Source: Phallusia fumigata
Lineage: Eukaryota > Chordata > Ascidiacea > Phlebobranchia > Ascidiidae
NCBI GenBank assembly: GCA_008931825.1
Contig: QXVZ01028746.1
Coordinates: 2,523 to 37,448 of the forward strand
Direction of reading: 5' to 3'
Length of the DNA: 34,926 nt
Part shown: positions 20,393 to 30,602 of the stretch, one piece after another
Layout of the letters: each line of letters begins with the position of its first letter
Numbering within the stretch: position 1 is the stretch's first letter
Program-made: the position numbers and the translations under genes
Notes under the pieces: model-generated
The model's input: only the letters and a program-made list of their open reading frames with translations
Told to the model about the DNA's origin: nothing
Database searches by the model: none

Positions 20393-20602
20393 CGATAAGC
20401 TGTTTGGTGATTATCTGGTATGAGAAGAACACCATGTGGTCAGTGTGAAATTATTAGCTAAATACTAATTAGACTTTGATATTATTTAAAATAATTATTA
20501 CGCATTCCCCCTCCCTCCGTAGCCGGGATGCACAACTTTTTTGCTATTGCCGGCCGCATCAGCGACTTCGTTACACTAACGGCCGCCATACAGGTGCCGA
20601 GT
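20393..20602 (+). repeat. Left arm of long inverted repeat (partner 24827-24982)
   Basis: Blocks ATTATCTGGTATGAGAAGAA, CACCATGTGGTC, GATGCACAACTTTTTTGCTA, TTGCCGGCCGCAT and ACTAACGGCCGCCATAC appear here. They are matched in inverted order on the opposite side of a 4.3-kb interval. The GGATGCACAACTTTTT block looks like the tip of a hAT-like element. A diverged copy of that tip is also at about 30793-30850 in an ACO1 intron. Confidence 0.7.
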
Positions 20603-20644
20603 CAAGTCCAATGGGACAGATGTAGGTAGCCTATGTCACCATAC

Positions 20645-21202
20645 ACACATGAAAGAACATTCTGTAACAGCATGTTGGGTGGTTATTCCCAGTGTTTAAT
20701 TAAAAGCGCAAAACGATATTGGCACAAAGTTGTGCGGGCGCGTCCCGGTTTGGTAAAAGCGCAAAACTAAACTAGTATACTGGCGCAATTAAATAACACT
20801 GTCAATAGCTAAAGAAACGCATGAGAATCCTGACAGTGGCACAGTTCTGCGCGTTAAGTCACAAAAACTCTAACAAAGTCTTTTGAAACGGCACATCACT
20901 GAAGCGAATATAGCCACAAGGAGTATTATTGTTTAAAATTCAAATTCTTTACACAATAATACTAAAAATTCTTTTTCAATTTCGCTTTTCTTTCATACTG
21001 CTTGGTTGCAGCTCAATATATGTTAATCAAGAACAACAATTTAGTGCAGCGTGTAACGTCCGTTGAACGCGCCCCGGTTCTTGGCGCGGATTGTCACACG
21101 AGGCGGAATTCCCGCAGTTAAAACGCGTATCCTTAATGGGCCTCAAACTCGCTCACTCAGTTGATGTTATTCTTGTTGTCGAATGTGCAGTACGCAATCG
21201 TA
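20645..21202 (+). repeat. Duplication copy 1 (left of N)
   Basis: This 558-base stretch begins ACACATGAAAGAACATTCTG and ends GCAGTACGCAATCGTA at the N of 21203. It is repeated as 21204-21759 with nine substitutions and one 2-base difference (AACAAAGTC here, AACAGTC there). The first ~230 bases are identical in both copies. See the separate finding on the contig join. Confidence 0.9.
20689..20802. mobile_element. Short MITE with inverted ends
   Basis: The left end, CAGTGTTTAATTAAAAGCGC, is mirrored by a right end reading CAGTGTTATTTAATTGCGCC on the other strand, about 114 bases overall. The element is non-coding. A second copy appears at about 21248-21361 only because it lies within the duplication. 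Confidence 0.55.
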
Positions 21203-21203
21203 N

Positions 21204-21759
21204 ACACATGAAAGAACATTCTGTAACAGCATGTTGGGTGGTTATTCCCAGTGTTTAATTAAAAGCGCAAAACGATATTGGCACAAAGTTGTGCGGGCGC
21301 GTCCCGGTTTGGTAAAAGCGCAAAACTAAACTAGTATACTGGCGCAATTAAATAACACTGTCAATAGCTAAAGAAACGCATGAGAATCCTGACAGTGGCA
21401 CAGTTCTGCGCGTTAAGTCACAAAAACTCTAACAGTCTTTTGAAACGGCAAATCACTGAAGCGAATATAGCCACAAGGAGTATTATTGTTTAAAATTCAA
21501 ATTCTTTGCACAATAATACTTAAAATTCTTTTTTAATTTCGCTTTTCTTTCATACTGCTTGGTTGCAGCCCAATATATGTTAATCAAGAACACCAATTTA
21601 GTGCAGCGTGTAACGTCCGTTGAACGCGCCCCAGTTCTTGGCGCGGAACGTCACACGAGGCGGAATTCCCGCAGTTAAAACGCGTATCCTTAATGGGCCT
21701 CAAACTCGCTCACTCAGTTGATGTTATTCTTGTTGTCGAATGTGCAGTACGCAATCGTA
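21204..21759 (+). repeat. Duplication copy 2 (right of N)
   Basis: This is the second copy of the 20645-21202 stretch, 556 bases, beginning immediately after the single N. It continues smoothly into unique sequence (CGCAAGATAGAATG) where copy 1 stops. It contains no recognisable gene. Confidence 0.9.
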
Positions 21760-22800
21760 CGCAAGATAGAATGAATTCGAAATGTAGACGATACAGACGT
21801 CGGGAGGAGACGAAAAGACACGTAGGACACGTGGACCCTTAGAACACGTGAACCCTTAGGACACGGTTTCTACACATAAGGCAATGTGTCAAACAAATAC
21901 ACTTCACACGTAGTAAATTACAGCATAAGGCTCACCAACTATTTGGAACCGGGAAATCTCTGGACCACAAATACGGTTCAAGCAGTTACTGTCGCACACC
22001 TAAACGAAACAAGCAACATAAACTACAATGCGCCACTATGACGTAACACACACAATGCTTACCGATAACTTTGGGCGACAGAAGATTCAATACACCACGC
22101 TTCACGTGTGTATAAATGCAAGAGAGACACTGTGAGTACAAAGGCAGCGTCAACACCGTGTGTAAACTTTATCACATAAATAAGGGCAGCTATATACTGT
22201 TCAGCGAACTGACTTCTAAGTCATCGCAGTTAACTTTGCCAAAGTTACAATTTACACATTTCGGTTATTTTGTACTTCAGTCGTTACGCACATACGTACA
22301 AAGAGACTCACCAGAAAATGCTCGCTCGCAACACAAAACCTTTTGCAGATTTAAAATGACGTAGCACTGCGCTCCACAGTTGTCAGACACAAAAGACAAA
22401 ACCACGTTGCGTTATCACTTAAAACTTGGTCTCTTATTATTACGTCACAGACCGTATGAGATTGCACCACACATTAGTGCAGAGAAAATAGGTGCACTCA
22501 TAGAAATCAGCAATTACTGGCAAACAAGATGTTACACAGCGTTTTAAAGCTTTGGATTCAGCATTACGGTCGCTTGGTAGTCATCGTCTATTACTGTATC
22601 ATTGAATGCAACAATGGCCGTGGATTCTCTGGTAAACAATTGCGAGTTTGAAGCCATAAACGCCGTAACATGCCAATCCTTATAACAGGCGAACCTGCAC
22701 GAAATTACTATGAAAAGAACTAAAAACCAGAGGTGGCCGCCACCGTCTGCCGCGTACTAGACGGCTATGACAAAAATGGTGCACCATCTATTGCACATTT

Positions 22801-22883
22801 TTTTGGAAATGTGCGCGCACATTTTGTGCACAATATTTTGGAAATGTGCTCGCAGATTTTATGCACAATCTGATGGAAATGTG
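22801..22883 (+). repeat. 35-bp tandem repeat
   Basis: TTTTGGAAATGTGCGCGCAC starts at 22801, TTTTGGAAATGTGCTCGCAG at 22836, and a diverged TGATGGAAATGTG at 22871. The period is therefore exactly 35 bases over about 2.4 copies. Each unit also carries ATGCACAAT/GTGCACAAT, giving small hairpins with the GTGCGCGCAC core. Confidence 0.7.
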
Positions 22884-24826
22884 TAAGGGTCGAAAACATT
22901 TTTTTAATGACTTGCTTGTTCTTAGAAAGGATGACGGCACGGTACGTATTGAGTTGTTCGTAGTGCGTACCCCGTACCTCGTCGCGAAGGATTTATCTTA
23001 CCACCGTGCAGTACCTTTTGATGATTTTCGCTATGCACATGTATTTTGATACACATGTGCGCGACCTCACAAAATACTATTTGCCGCCGCTTGGTTGTGC
23101 ACCTTTGCCCCATAGGCTCTAGCTAGGAACCAATTTTTCAAAAAATGTCTGAGCCCATTCTACCACTGTATGGGGGCACCAAGGTCTTTAGTTAATATTT
23201 AGAGCATCTGAATCAGGGGTGATCAACCTTAACAAAAATCTTTGTGAAACAATGCATATATTGCCGTAATCGGGTCTAAACGAAAAATAGGTCAGTGGTT
23301 GTGAAACGTTTTTACTTTTTTCCAAAACGGTCCCCTTGCAATTTTCCTTACCACTCGCGGTCCAAGCATATCGTAAAAATAAACAACACAAAAACAGCAG
23401 TTTAAGCATTAATTTATGCTTACCGAATCGCACATTTTTATGTGATAAATGCACCTATTTGACTATACCGCACTCATCTTTCTTGGGTTCGGTTTTGGAG
23501 AGTGCAACTTTCATGTCATGTATCGCATCCATTCTGTTTCGGCATTTTGTCTAAATGGCAAGAAGTGCAGAAAAGGCTCATACTCGCATGTAGTCGCAAA
23601 TGGAACAAGTACTTCAAGTGCCATCTTTGCGAAACCGAATACACCACTTTGATCCAAAATTTATTGCAACCCATTTCACGAACACCAGGCATCAATCATC
23701 ATATCAATGAACTATTCTTGAATTTTGTTGTCCTTCAAAGGCAAATTGTGGACAAATATTGCAAACGGGTTATGAAAAAGCGATAAAATTGTTCGAAATC
23801 CTCTAGGTTGGGAAAGTAACGGCACAATTCTTCACCTTGCTTAAACATCGTCTTTTAAATGAAGTTTACATTTAAAGGATATCGTCTTTCACATGAAGTT
23901 CTTAACGAGAAACGCTGTGTGTTGCGGAAATAAAGCAGATTTTTTTACTATCCAACTTGGAATGCGTTATTGTTAGCTTCATCTAATAAGCTGATAACTT
24001 TTTATGACAATGTACGACATTTATTTCCTTTTTTGGAGCGCCAGGTTTACAGTGTGCACAGATTCGAATATGTCCGCCTAAAATGACAGGCACATCAGAA
24101 AACAATTATCAGAGAAATTTTTGTATCTTCCTGGTTTTACCTCCTAAAGAAAATCTTGCAATTTGTTTTGTAGAACAAAAACTCTTTTCAGTGCTTTGCT
24201 ATGGGAAAGCGTGTACCAATAATATCTGGAGACGTTTCTCTTACCCGAGTTTGAAAACTGGAACGACAGCCAAGCATTTCCGGAGCCCCGTTGCTGCAAA
24301 TGCCAATGAGGTGTTTCCACTTGAGATCATGTTTCTTAAAAACACCTTTCCACTTTAATGATGTCTTTTGCGGTTGTTTTTGTGCGTGGGGTTTCGCAAA
24401 ACAAAAATTCTTCCATTTGCGTATGTGTAAAGGGAAAATAATTTACATCCTGCGTTTAGTTTGTAACTTGCTTATTTTTCGAAATGTACGCATGATGGAA
24501 GAATATCTTTTGTCCAACTTAAAAGAAGACTTCATGTAACGCGAAAGGCTTCCTGGTCCCAAACTTGACGCTGTCCTTTCCGTTGTTTACAGAAGGAAAA
24601 ACAAAAGTTTTTTTGGGAATCAAACTTTTACTGTGTTTTTCCACTATCTCAGTGGACATGATTTTTGTGAGGTACTGTTAATGCTTTCACGATATAAAGG
24701 CCAATATGCTATAACTTTCTGGGCAACTGAAACTGAAAGCAACTTTTTGTACAATATTATACGCACACTTGTAGTAAAATTTTAGATTTGTGTGTGGTGA
24801 CGTACACCTTGCTAATTTCAAAACTA
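22884..24826. other. Interior of the inverted-repeat interval, no recognised gene
   Basis: Several plus-strand open frames of 60-95 codons occur (for example 23502-23786 and 24083-24358). I recognise no transposase, zinc finger or other domain in them. A hAT-type end may start at 23215 (CAGGGGTGATCAACCTTAAC). If the flanking inverted repeats are ends of one element, this is its decayed interior. Confidence 0.4.
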
Positions 24827-24982
24827 GGCGCCCGTATGGCGGCCGTTAGTGATAATGCGGCCGGCAATAGCAAAGTTGTGCACTCCTGCTTTGGAGGAAA
24901 AGGATCAAATTGTTATTTAGACCACATGGTGTTCTTCTAATACCAGATAATGCGACAGGTTCACAGCTTCTAGTTAAATTAA
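24827..24982 (-). repeat. Right arm of long inverted repeat (partner 20393-20602)
   Basis: On the minus strand this reads ATTATCTGGTATTAGAAGAA, CACCATGTGGTC, GAGTGCACAACTTTGCTATT, GCCGGCCGCATTATC and ACTAACGGCCGCCATAC. The order is the same as the left arm, with small gaps (the left arm has an extra AGCGACTTCGTTA-type insertion). The GCACAAC tips at about 20530 and 24882 are ~4.35 kb apart. Confidence 0.7.
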
Positions 24983-25853
24983 AATCTTACCAACCTAATT
25001 GAATGAAACGTAATCACCCACACAAAATGAATAAGTTGCTGCTTATCGATACAGTCATTACCCAACATATATGTACACAGTTGCACTTTTTTGTAAATTA
25101 GGGGGTGCTATAGTTCCCCAATGCTTATTGGACAGCCGCCACATGTGCCCATATATGTGTATTTCAAAATACAAACTTGGTTACCCACTCAAAATTTTGT
25201 TTGGCAAAGGTTTCTGTTGTGCTCCCTTCCCTTGATGCCCTAAGCACGTGGGTATTTTACTTCCAGGAAACAATTCAAGACCAGGAAACAATTCAATCGC
25301 CACTTCTTGATAAGACCTGAACTTTGCAACGTTTGAGGACTCTGAAGTGGTAAACAAGTTGAGTAACTGAGAAAACAGGAGTCATTCACAGTCTGTCAAT
25401 GCATGGGTTTGGCCGGGAATAGAGCGACGTTGTTATTCTTTTTTGCCTTTTATTATTTAAGTTTAAAACTTTGGGTGGACCAATATGATAAAATAACTGT
25501 TTTAGAAAAAATTAAAAAGAACTTTTGACGTCTTTTCGAGTGTTCCTAAGTTTAGTCTAAGCTGATTATGTTCTAAAAAGCAACAACAATTTGCGTTAGC
25601 TCGTCATAAGATTTCTGCTTTAATCAAACATCAAGCGGATTGAACCAACTGCTGGCTGTCGCTCTTACGAACTTTAATTGTTATGATGCTTATGCAGCAC
25701 GCACGTTTGACCTGCTTTATTAAGTGAAATGTTAATCATTTACAGAGTTGTATATATTTACCTTTGAGTCTTTTGTCCCACACAGTCGGACAAGGGAAAT
25801 ATAACTTTACTTCCGTAAAACATTTTTTTTTACTTTTAAAAAAAATTGTAATT

Positions 25854-28371
25854 ATGTGCATGGGCTTCACCATCAGGCTGTTAGCAGCTTGTGTACTAAT
25901 ATCTACTTATGGAGGTAAGTCCAAACGTAGTTGTAAAATGATCGAAATCGTGCTAAACAGGCAATGTTGTTGTGCTGAAAGCCATGTCGCGTCAAGACCG
26001 AAATGTTATGATAATTTAAACTTAAATAAAAATTAACAGTTTTATAAGTTGCAACCCAACGACATTTTGTTGACACAATAACAAGAAAATTGTCGATTAC
26101 ACGTAGATTAGTTTAAGAACTATATCATCACGAAATTTCGGCAGTGCCTACTCTACTGTGACTCACGATAATTCGACTTTTACCAGCAGGGACTTGAACA
26201 GTTTGCTAGATGTAGCTCAAGTATTTCCAAAACGATGACTTGAACTGACTTGAGTGCAAGTGTTACACGAATACTGAGTTATGCAACATACCTTTTTTCA
26301 GATGTGGTCTTCGGCGCCAGACTCGATGCCTTAATAGCAAGCTTAAACTGCAAAAAACGTAAGTCGTGTTAAGACACAATATATTCTTTTACTATGGGTC
26401 ACAGAAACGTGTCAAGTGATCTATCCTAATAGTTTTAATCATGTCTGCTTAACAGAAGTGTCGTTTAACTTTTCAAATAAAATTAAAGAAAAGAAAATTC
26501 ATTTTAAGGAGCCGGACTCCAACATACTGGAACATATAAATACTTCAGCGGACAAAAGATAAAGCTCCAAACTCAATGGTGTAATAACTACTGCTTTATA
26601 GAAGTGCTGCGGATTTTTAAAACAAAAAAACTTCCCCTTAGGGTGTTAAAGAGGTCTTGATAGAATAAATACCATCGTGCCACAACATATGTCGTTAAAA
26701 CGAAAAATAAAAAAAAATGTCAGGGAAAATCACAGCTTTGCTGTATACGGAAATTGGTCATGGATAACTGAAACGTTTATGTCTTTTAAACGTAATGTTA
26801 TAAACTTAAATGTGCCTAAGTTTAAATATTTTATAGCTTCGCCCAACTTGACACCCATCGAACAATATCGACATGTTTTCAAATGTCCACAAGGTGAGTT
26901 TAAATACAGGCGGCCCAAGCTCCGTTGTTTCGCTGGTTTTAAAGTAAGAATTTATCTGGGTAAAAGGGTTATGACTCCAACATTGTTCAACGACATTGCA
27001 CCTATATATCATGTAGGTTGCTACCAGGTAGTTAGTTACGAACGCGTTGCCGAAGGAACGCAATTGCTAAAATTAAGGCCTTTGCTTGGCTTCTCTGTGG
27101 GGCAAATCTAACAATTCTGTCTGTACGTATAGCTAAAAATATATATTACCTAGACAAATTTGGTATGGCGTGAATTCGATTATTCATTAACGCAGTACAG
27201 TAAAAGTCGTTTTAGCAACCAAATTTGTCCTGATTCATAAAAATACACGTATGTTTTTGCATAGTGAAACATATAGCTGAGGAAATTACCCAATACGTCC
27301 AAAGTACGTTTGATTTCCTTGATGTGAACGATAATGGAAAGTTTGAACACAATGAGGCCGAAGCAGCTCTTCAAACGCTGAATATCCCCGAAGGTGAAAC
27401 AAACTGTCTGCTATTTCGTTACGTATGTAGCGGTTGTGTAGCAAAAACTTTGCACTGATTGCACGTATGTATTTACTGCTGGTTGCTGCGATTTGCCTTT
27501 TCAGAAATTTGTAGATGTTTTTAGTAACATTGCCTTCAATGGCAACACCAACATATGTTTGATCCAGGAATATAATTAAGTTTCACCCTCAGGATCAAGA
27601 TAAAATTGGTAATTGTTGCCAAAGTGCCAAATTGTTCTCCAAATCAGGAAATAATTAATGCGAAACGATTAAAGTACAGCTCAGTACCAGCTTGTTAACT
27701 TGGAGTTTTACATTGAAAACACTTGTTAAGCAAAAAGAGACATTTAATTGCTTTCCAAAGATGAGAACTGGAGAAAGTTTGAGCTTTGTGACGCTGATCG
27801 AAGTGGCGATTTGGACAACGAAGAATATGCAGAGTGTTCAGTAATTTCCTACGGAGAAATTTTTACGGTAATTATCGCAACAGTACATGTCCAACTTTGC
27901 CGAAGTGAATTTACAAAACGAGCTTTGGTACCCCAATTGTGGCAAATTTTGTTGGAAATAAACTAAATTAGTTGTAAAATAACTAATGTTGACATTAATT
28001 TGTCCTGTACTCCACTAGCGGCTATAGCTTACGCTTGAAATACATTCAAATAGTCTTTTTTAAATTAAAAAAAAACCTGTTGAAACGCACCTAAACTTTA
28101 TGCTGTGCATTATTTGCGTGCTGTGACTTTTTGTGATTCGGTACAGCAAGCCGACAAAAATGATGATCACATGCTGTCCAGACAAGAAATGAACGACTTG
28201 ATTCGCGGATTTGCAAAAGTTGTGTATACCACCATGACATTCCAAACACAACAAGAGGTTATCAACAGTTTAGGAAAAGAAACCAATGGAAGCTATAATT
28301 TGGTTGATGTTGTTAAAGTTGATACAACATTGTTTGAACGTTATCTTAATGAACAGCGACAAAATGAATAG
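25854..28371 (+). CDS. Secreted-type EF-hand protein, three EF loops
   Basis: Five exons join in frame: 25854-25914, 26302-26358, 27265-27393, 27761-27867 and 28147-28371. They give 192 residues. The N-terminus MCMGFTIRLLAACVLISTYG looks like a signal peptide, and its exon ends in a perfect GTAAGT donor. Three canonical 12-residue calcium loops are visible: DVNDNGKFEHNE (59-70), DADRSGDLDNEE (93-104) and DKNDDHMLSRQE (121-132). The last has His where Gly is usual. Each loop has Phe four residues before its first Asp, which supports the splice choices. The C-terminus LNEQRQNE is charged, with no retention signal. I cannot name an orthologue; a secreted or ER-lumenal calcium-binding role is inferred. 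An in-frame extra exon may lie at 26837-26893. Confidence 0.8.
26456..26560 (+). other. Possible alternative terminal exon of the EF-hand gene
   Basis: After the acceptor CTGCTTAACAG, the frame coming from the EF-hand exon 2 stays open for 34 codons (QVSFNFSNKIKEKK onward) and ends at TAA. No donor is seen inside. Used after exon 2, it would give a short secreted protein without EF hands. There is no homology support. Confidence 0.25.
26689..27111 (+). CDS. Unrecognised 140-codon open frame inside EF-hand intron 2
   Basis: An uninterrupted frame runs from ATG 26689 to TAA 27111, which is long for this AT-rich intron. The product is basic with scattered cysteines (FKCPQ, LRCFAG, VGCYQ) and aromatic residues, with no signal peptide or membrane span and no domain I recognise. 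It overlaps the exon-like segment 26837-26893 in the same frame. It could be a nested single-exon gene, a retained-intron product of the EF-hand gene, or chance. The GTG upstream at 26677 is not a plausible eukaryotic start. Confidence 0.3.
   Translation: MSLKRKIKKNVRENHSFAVYGNWSWITETFMSFKRNVINLNVPKFKYFIASPNLTPIEQYRHVFKCPQGEFKYRRPKLRCFAGFKVRIYLGKRVMTPTLFNDIAPIYHVGCYQVVSYERVAEGTQLLKLRPLLGFSVGQI
26837..26893 (+). other. Candidate cassette exon of the EF-hand gene
   Basis: The segment is bounded by AATATTTTATAG and a strong AAG|GTGAGT donor. It is 57 bases, exactly the length of exon 2, and phase 1 at both ends, so it can be included without shifting the frame. It would insert PSPNLTPIEQYRHVFKCPQ between the N-terminal exon pair and the first EF-hand exon. 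Confidence 0.45.
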
Positions 28372-28482
28372 GATTTTTTACGATTTCTTAAATTTAACTG
28401 GCAACCATAGATGGTTTACCAAGAACAAAATCTAAAAAGACAAACATATACCGAATAGCAATCATTGTTAAATATTCTCTGT

Positions 28483-28488
28483 ATTAAA
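28483..28488 (+). terminator. ATTAAA polyadenylation signal of the EF-hand gene
   Basis: ATTAAA, the commonest variant signal, lies 112 bases after the EF-hand stop codon, followed within about 20 bases by GT-rich sequence (GTTCAATTTGTGTATTG). Position and context fit a 3' end. Confidence 0.55.
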
Positions 28489-28976
28489 GTTCAATTTGTG
28501 TATTGTAAGAATTTATGATACGTCATGAGAGTTTGTGTGTTCTTTCTTGCATGGACTATGTTGCGTGGCATATGTCACCTTGTGAACGAACCGCATTAGC
28601 TAAACGAGTTTCATGTTACGTGTGTGAATGATTTTTTAATTGAAGACATTTAACTCTGTTTTTTGAAAAGCGGTCAATACCGTTTAAATTGTGATAGCAC
28701 TTAAATATTTTGTTGTAAGTATAGCGTTGCGTAACGTTTGAAATACAAAATGTAAATGCCTGGCCGATTTTGATTTAATGTCTGTAAGTCCCGGTTAAAT
28801 TCACTATGTTCTAATCATCTAATGGAACGTCTGTGGTTCCTAACCCAAAAACCTGTATTCATTGATTTTGTTTCTATTCATTCTCTTGCCTTGGTCACCA
28901 ATTTGGACTCTTTGGACTAGTATAAGTATTTTTTTCATTGATAATATAAAAGAGCGAAAAACAACAACAAACAAAA

Positions 28977-29732
28977 TTACACTGTAGCATTTGACAAGCG
29001 CCACCATTTAGTGGGGTAGGCTAAAGTGTCACCATGTTTTCGTGAAGCATAACATACAGCTAAACGCATGGAATTTACAAAACGAACAAATCTTGTAACA
29101 TTTGGTTGGCAATTAGCATATTTACATTGATAAATAACAAATCTTGCGCACATTAACATACAATTCAAAAACTTGTCGGATCTTTCACAATGAACAACAA
29201 AAAGTAAGTTAACTAAAGGTAAAATTAGTGGAATTCGGGTGTTAGTACTTATCCAAGCACATATGTTTTCCCAGTAAAGGCCAGTAACAGGACATGAACA
29301 AAATAGGTGATACAAAGTTTCTGTAACTTAGCATTTTTTGCAGAAAGTGCACTTGTTGGAGTCAATTTTCCCGAAGGTGTGTATAACGATTGGTTGCATA
29401 CAATGGCACCCAGATTAAGTTTTATTCGAAAACTTCCTAATCTGTTATCGATAGTGGCACTATACATGTTATGATAAACTTCTCGCCACGGTATGTCAAA
29501 ATTAGGGGAGATTTTAGTTTTCCAAAAACTTTGTGACTTGGTAGGGACGCCAGGGGTGCTATTTTGTAACTTTGCGTAAATTAATTTAACCGTATTTGTT
29601 CCAATGAAAAAGTCCGCCAGAAACTCTGTGTGTGTTTTTACCAGATTCGAATTATGGTTGCCGAAATTCCACTCCTCGGGTAGACTTGATATTAGTTTAT
29701 TGAACTGGATAAAATCGGAATTATTTGGCTTG
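28977..29732 (-). mobile_element. L1-clade LINE 3' fragment, frameshifted, cut at N
   Basis: On the minus strand, reading from the N at 29733, an ORF2 C-terminal segment runs through PTKSQSFWKTKISPNFDIPW, REVYHNMYSATIDNRLGSFR and IKLNLGAIVCNQSLY. It then shifts frame into the zinc-knuckle (CTFCKKC, then LYHLFCSCPVTGLYWENI) and the tail CARFVIYQCKYANCQPN. This is the order of L1-clade ORF2 ends. The copy is frameshifted and truncated by the contig-join N. Tail and knuckle closely resemble the plus-strand copy at 18540-19892. Confidence 0.8.
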
Positions 29733-29733
29733 N
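29733..29733. other. Single N, probable contig join
   Basis: One unknown base interrupts an L1 fragment. Its like at 21203 is clearly a join between overlapping contigs, so this is probably also a join, with an unknown amount of sequence missing. To its right, 29734-30180 has no recognisable gene. Confidence 0.6.
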
Positions 29734-30179
29734 ACATCGCGCGACGCTAATTTTCGTTGAATTCGCAAATAAAAGGCATTTTTCTTTTTAACCAGTACGC
29801 TTCGTAGGTATCCACGACTCTTTCTGTCAGTCATCTACCTCGCCGTACAGAACTTTTCTCGAAAAGAACAAGATCATCATGCGCAGGATTGCACTCTGAA
29901 ACTGTGCGTTTTAGCCGAATCTGTAGTTCGCAGGTAGGCGTTGACCAATTTTAACCAAAATTAACTTGAAAAGTATTGCACCTGACGTCATTCATGTCGA
30001 AAACCCCTGGCGGCAATGTATCACAATCCCCCTAAAGTTGCACTTCGCGCATCCATAGTAACTGGGTAAGTGGTCGTGAATTTAAGGTCGCTTCAATAAA
30101 TGAGAGGCAAATGCCAAGGGCTGAAAAAACCTCCAAAGCAAAAGTTACTGCTTTTCGGTAAAAGTCCTTTAAGGTTCAC

Positions 30180-30420
30180 TATACAATCATGTATAGAGGT
30201 GGCAATAAGCTGCCACTAAAAAATGTCTTTAAAAGGTTGGGTACCACTTCCCTAAATGATATTTTCCACATATACCACTTTTATCTGTAAAGCAGTGGTG
30301 TAATAATAGCCATTGAGCTGTTTCTATCATAAAACATGGTAATCATTCCCATAGTAACCTAAACATTTTACGACATGATTGTTTCTGCAGGCAGCAATGC
30401 TTGGACCCCTTACTTATTGC
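30180..30420 (-). repeat. Repeat cluster downstream of ACO1 exons
   Basis: It holds GTTGGGTACCACTTCCC (compare GGTTGGGTACCACTGGG at 6140) and AAAGCAGTGGTGTAATA (again at 34647). On the minus strand it has GCCTGCAGAAACAATCATGT with TACTATGGGAATG, the arm family of 1022-1105. It is a composite of old short repeats with no coding content. Confidence 0.5.
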
Positions 30421-30602
30421 AGATTGGTGCTTTTTCAAGATCCATGAAAAAAGTGTGGCTGATATTAAAAAAAATTAAAATTGTTTTTATTTGAGTAAAA
30501 AACTGTGATTTTAACTACTGTCAGCCACCATACAAATGTGAAGAACACCATTGTGGAGTGATGCCTGGATGAAAAACAGTTGCTAATATCAACATAACAT
30601 AC

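Noticed and set aside
26677..26688. GTG-initiated start for the intron ORF
   Set aside because: Eukaryotic translation rarely starts at GTG; the first ATG at 26689 was used instead.
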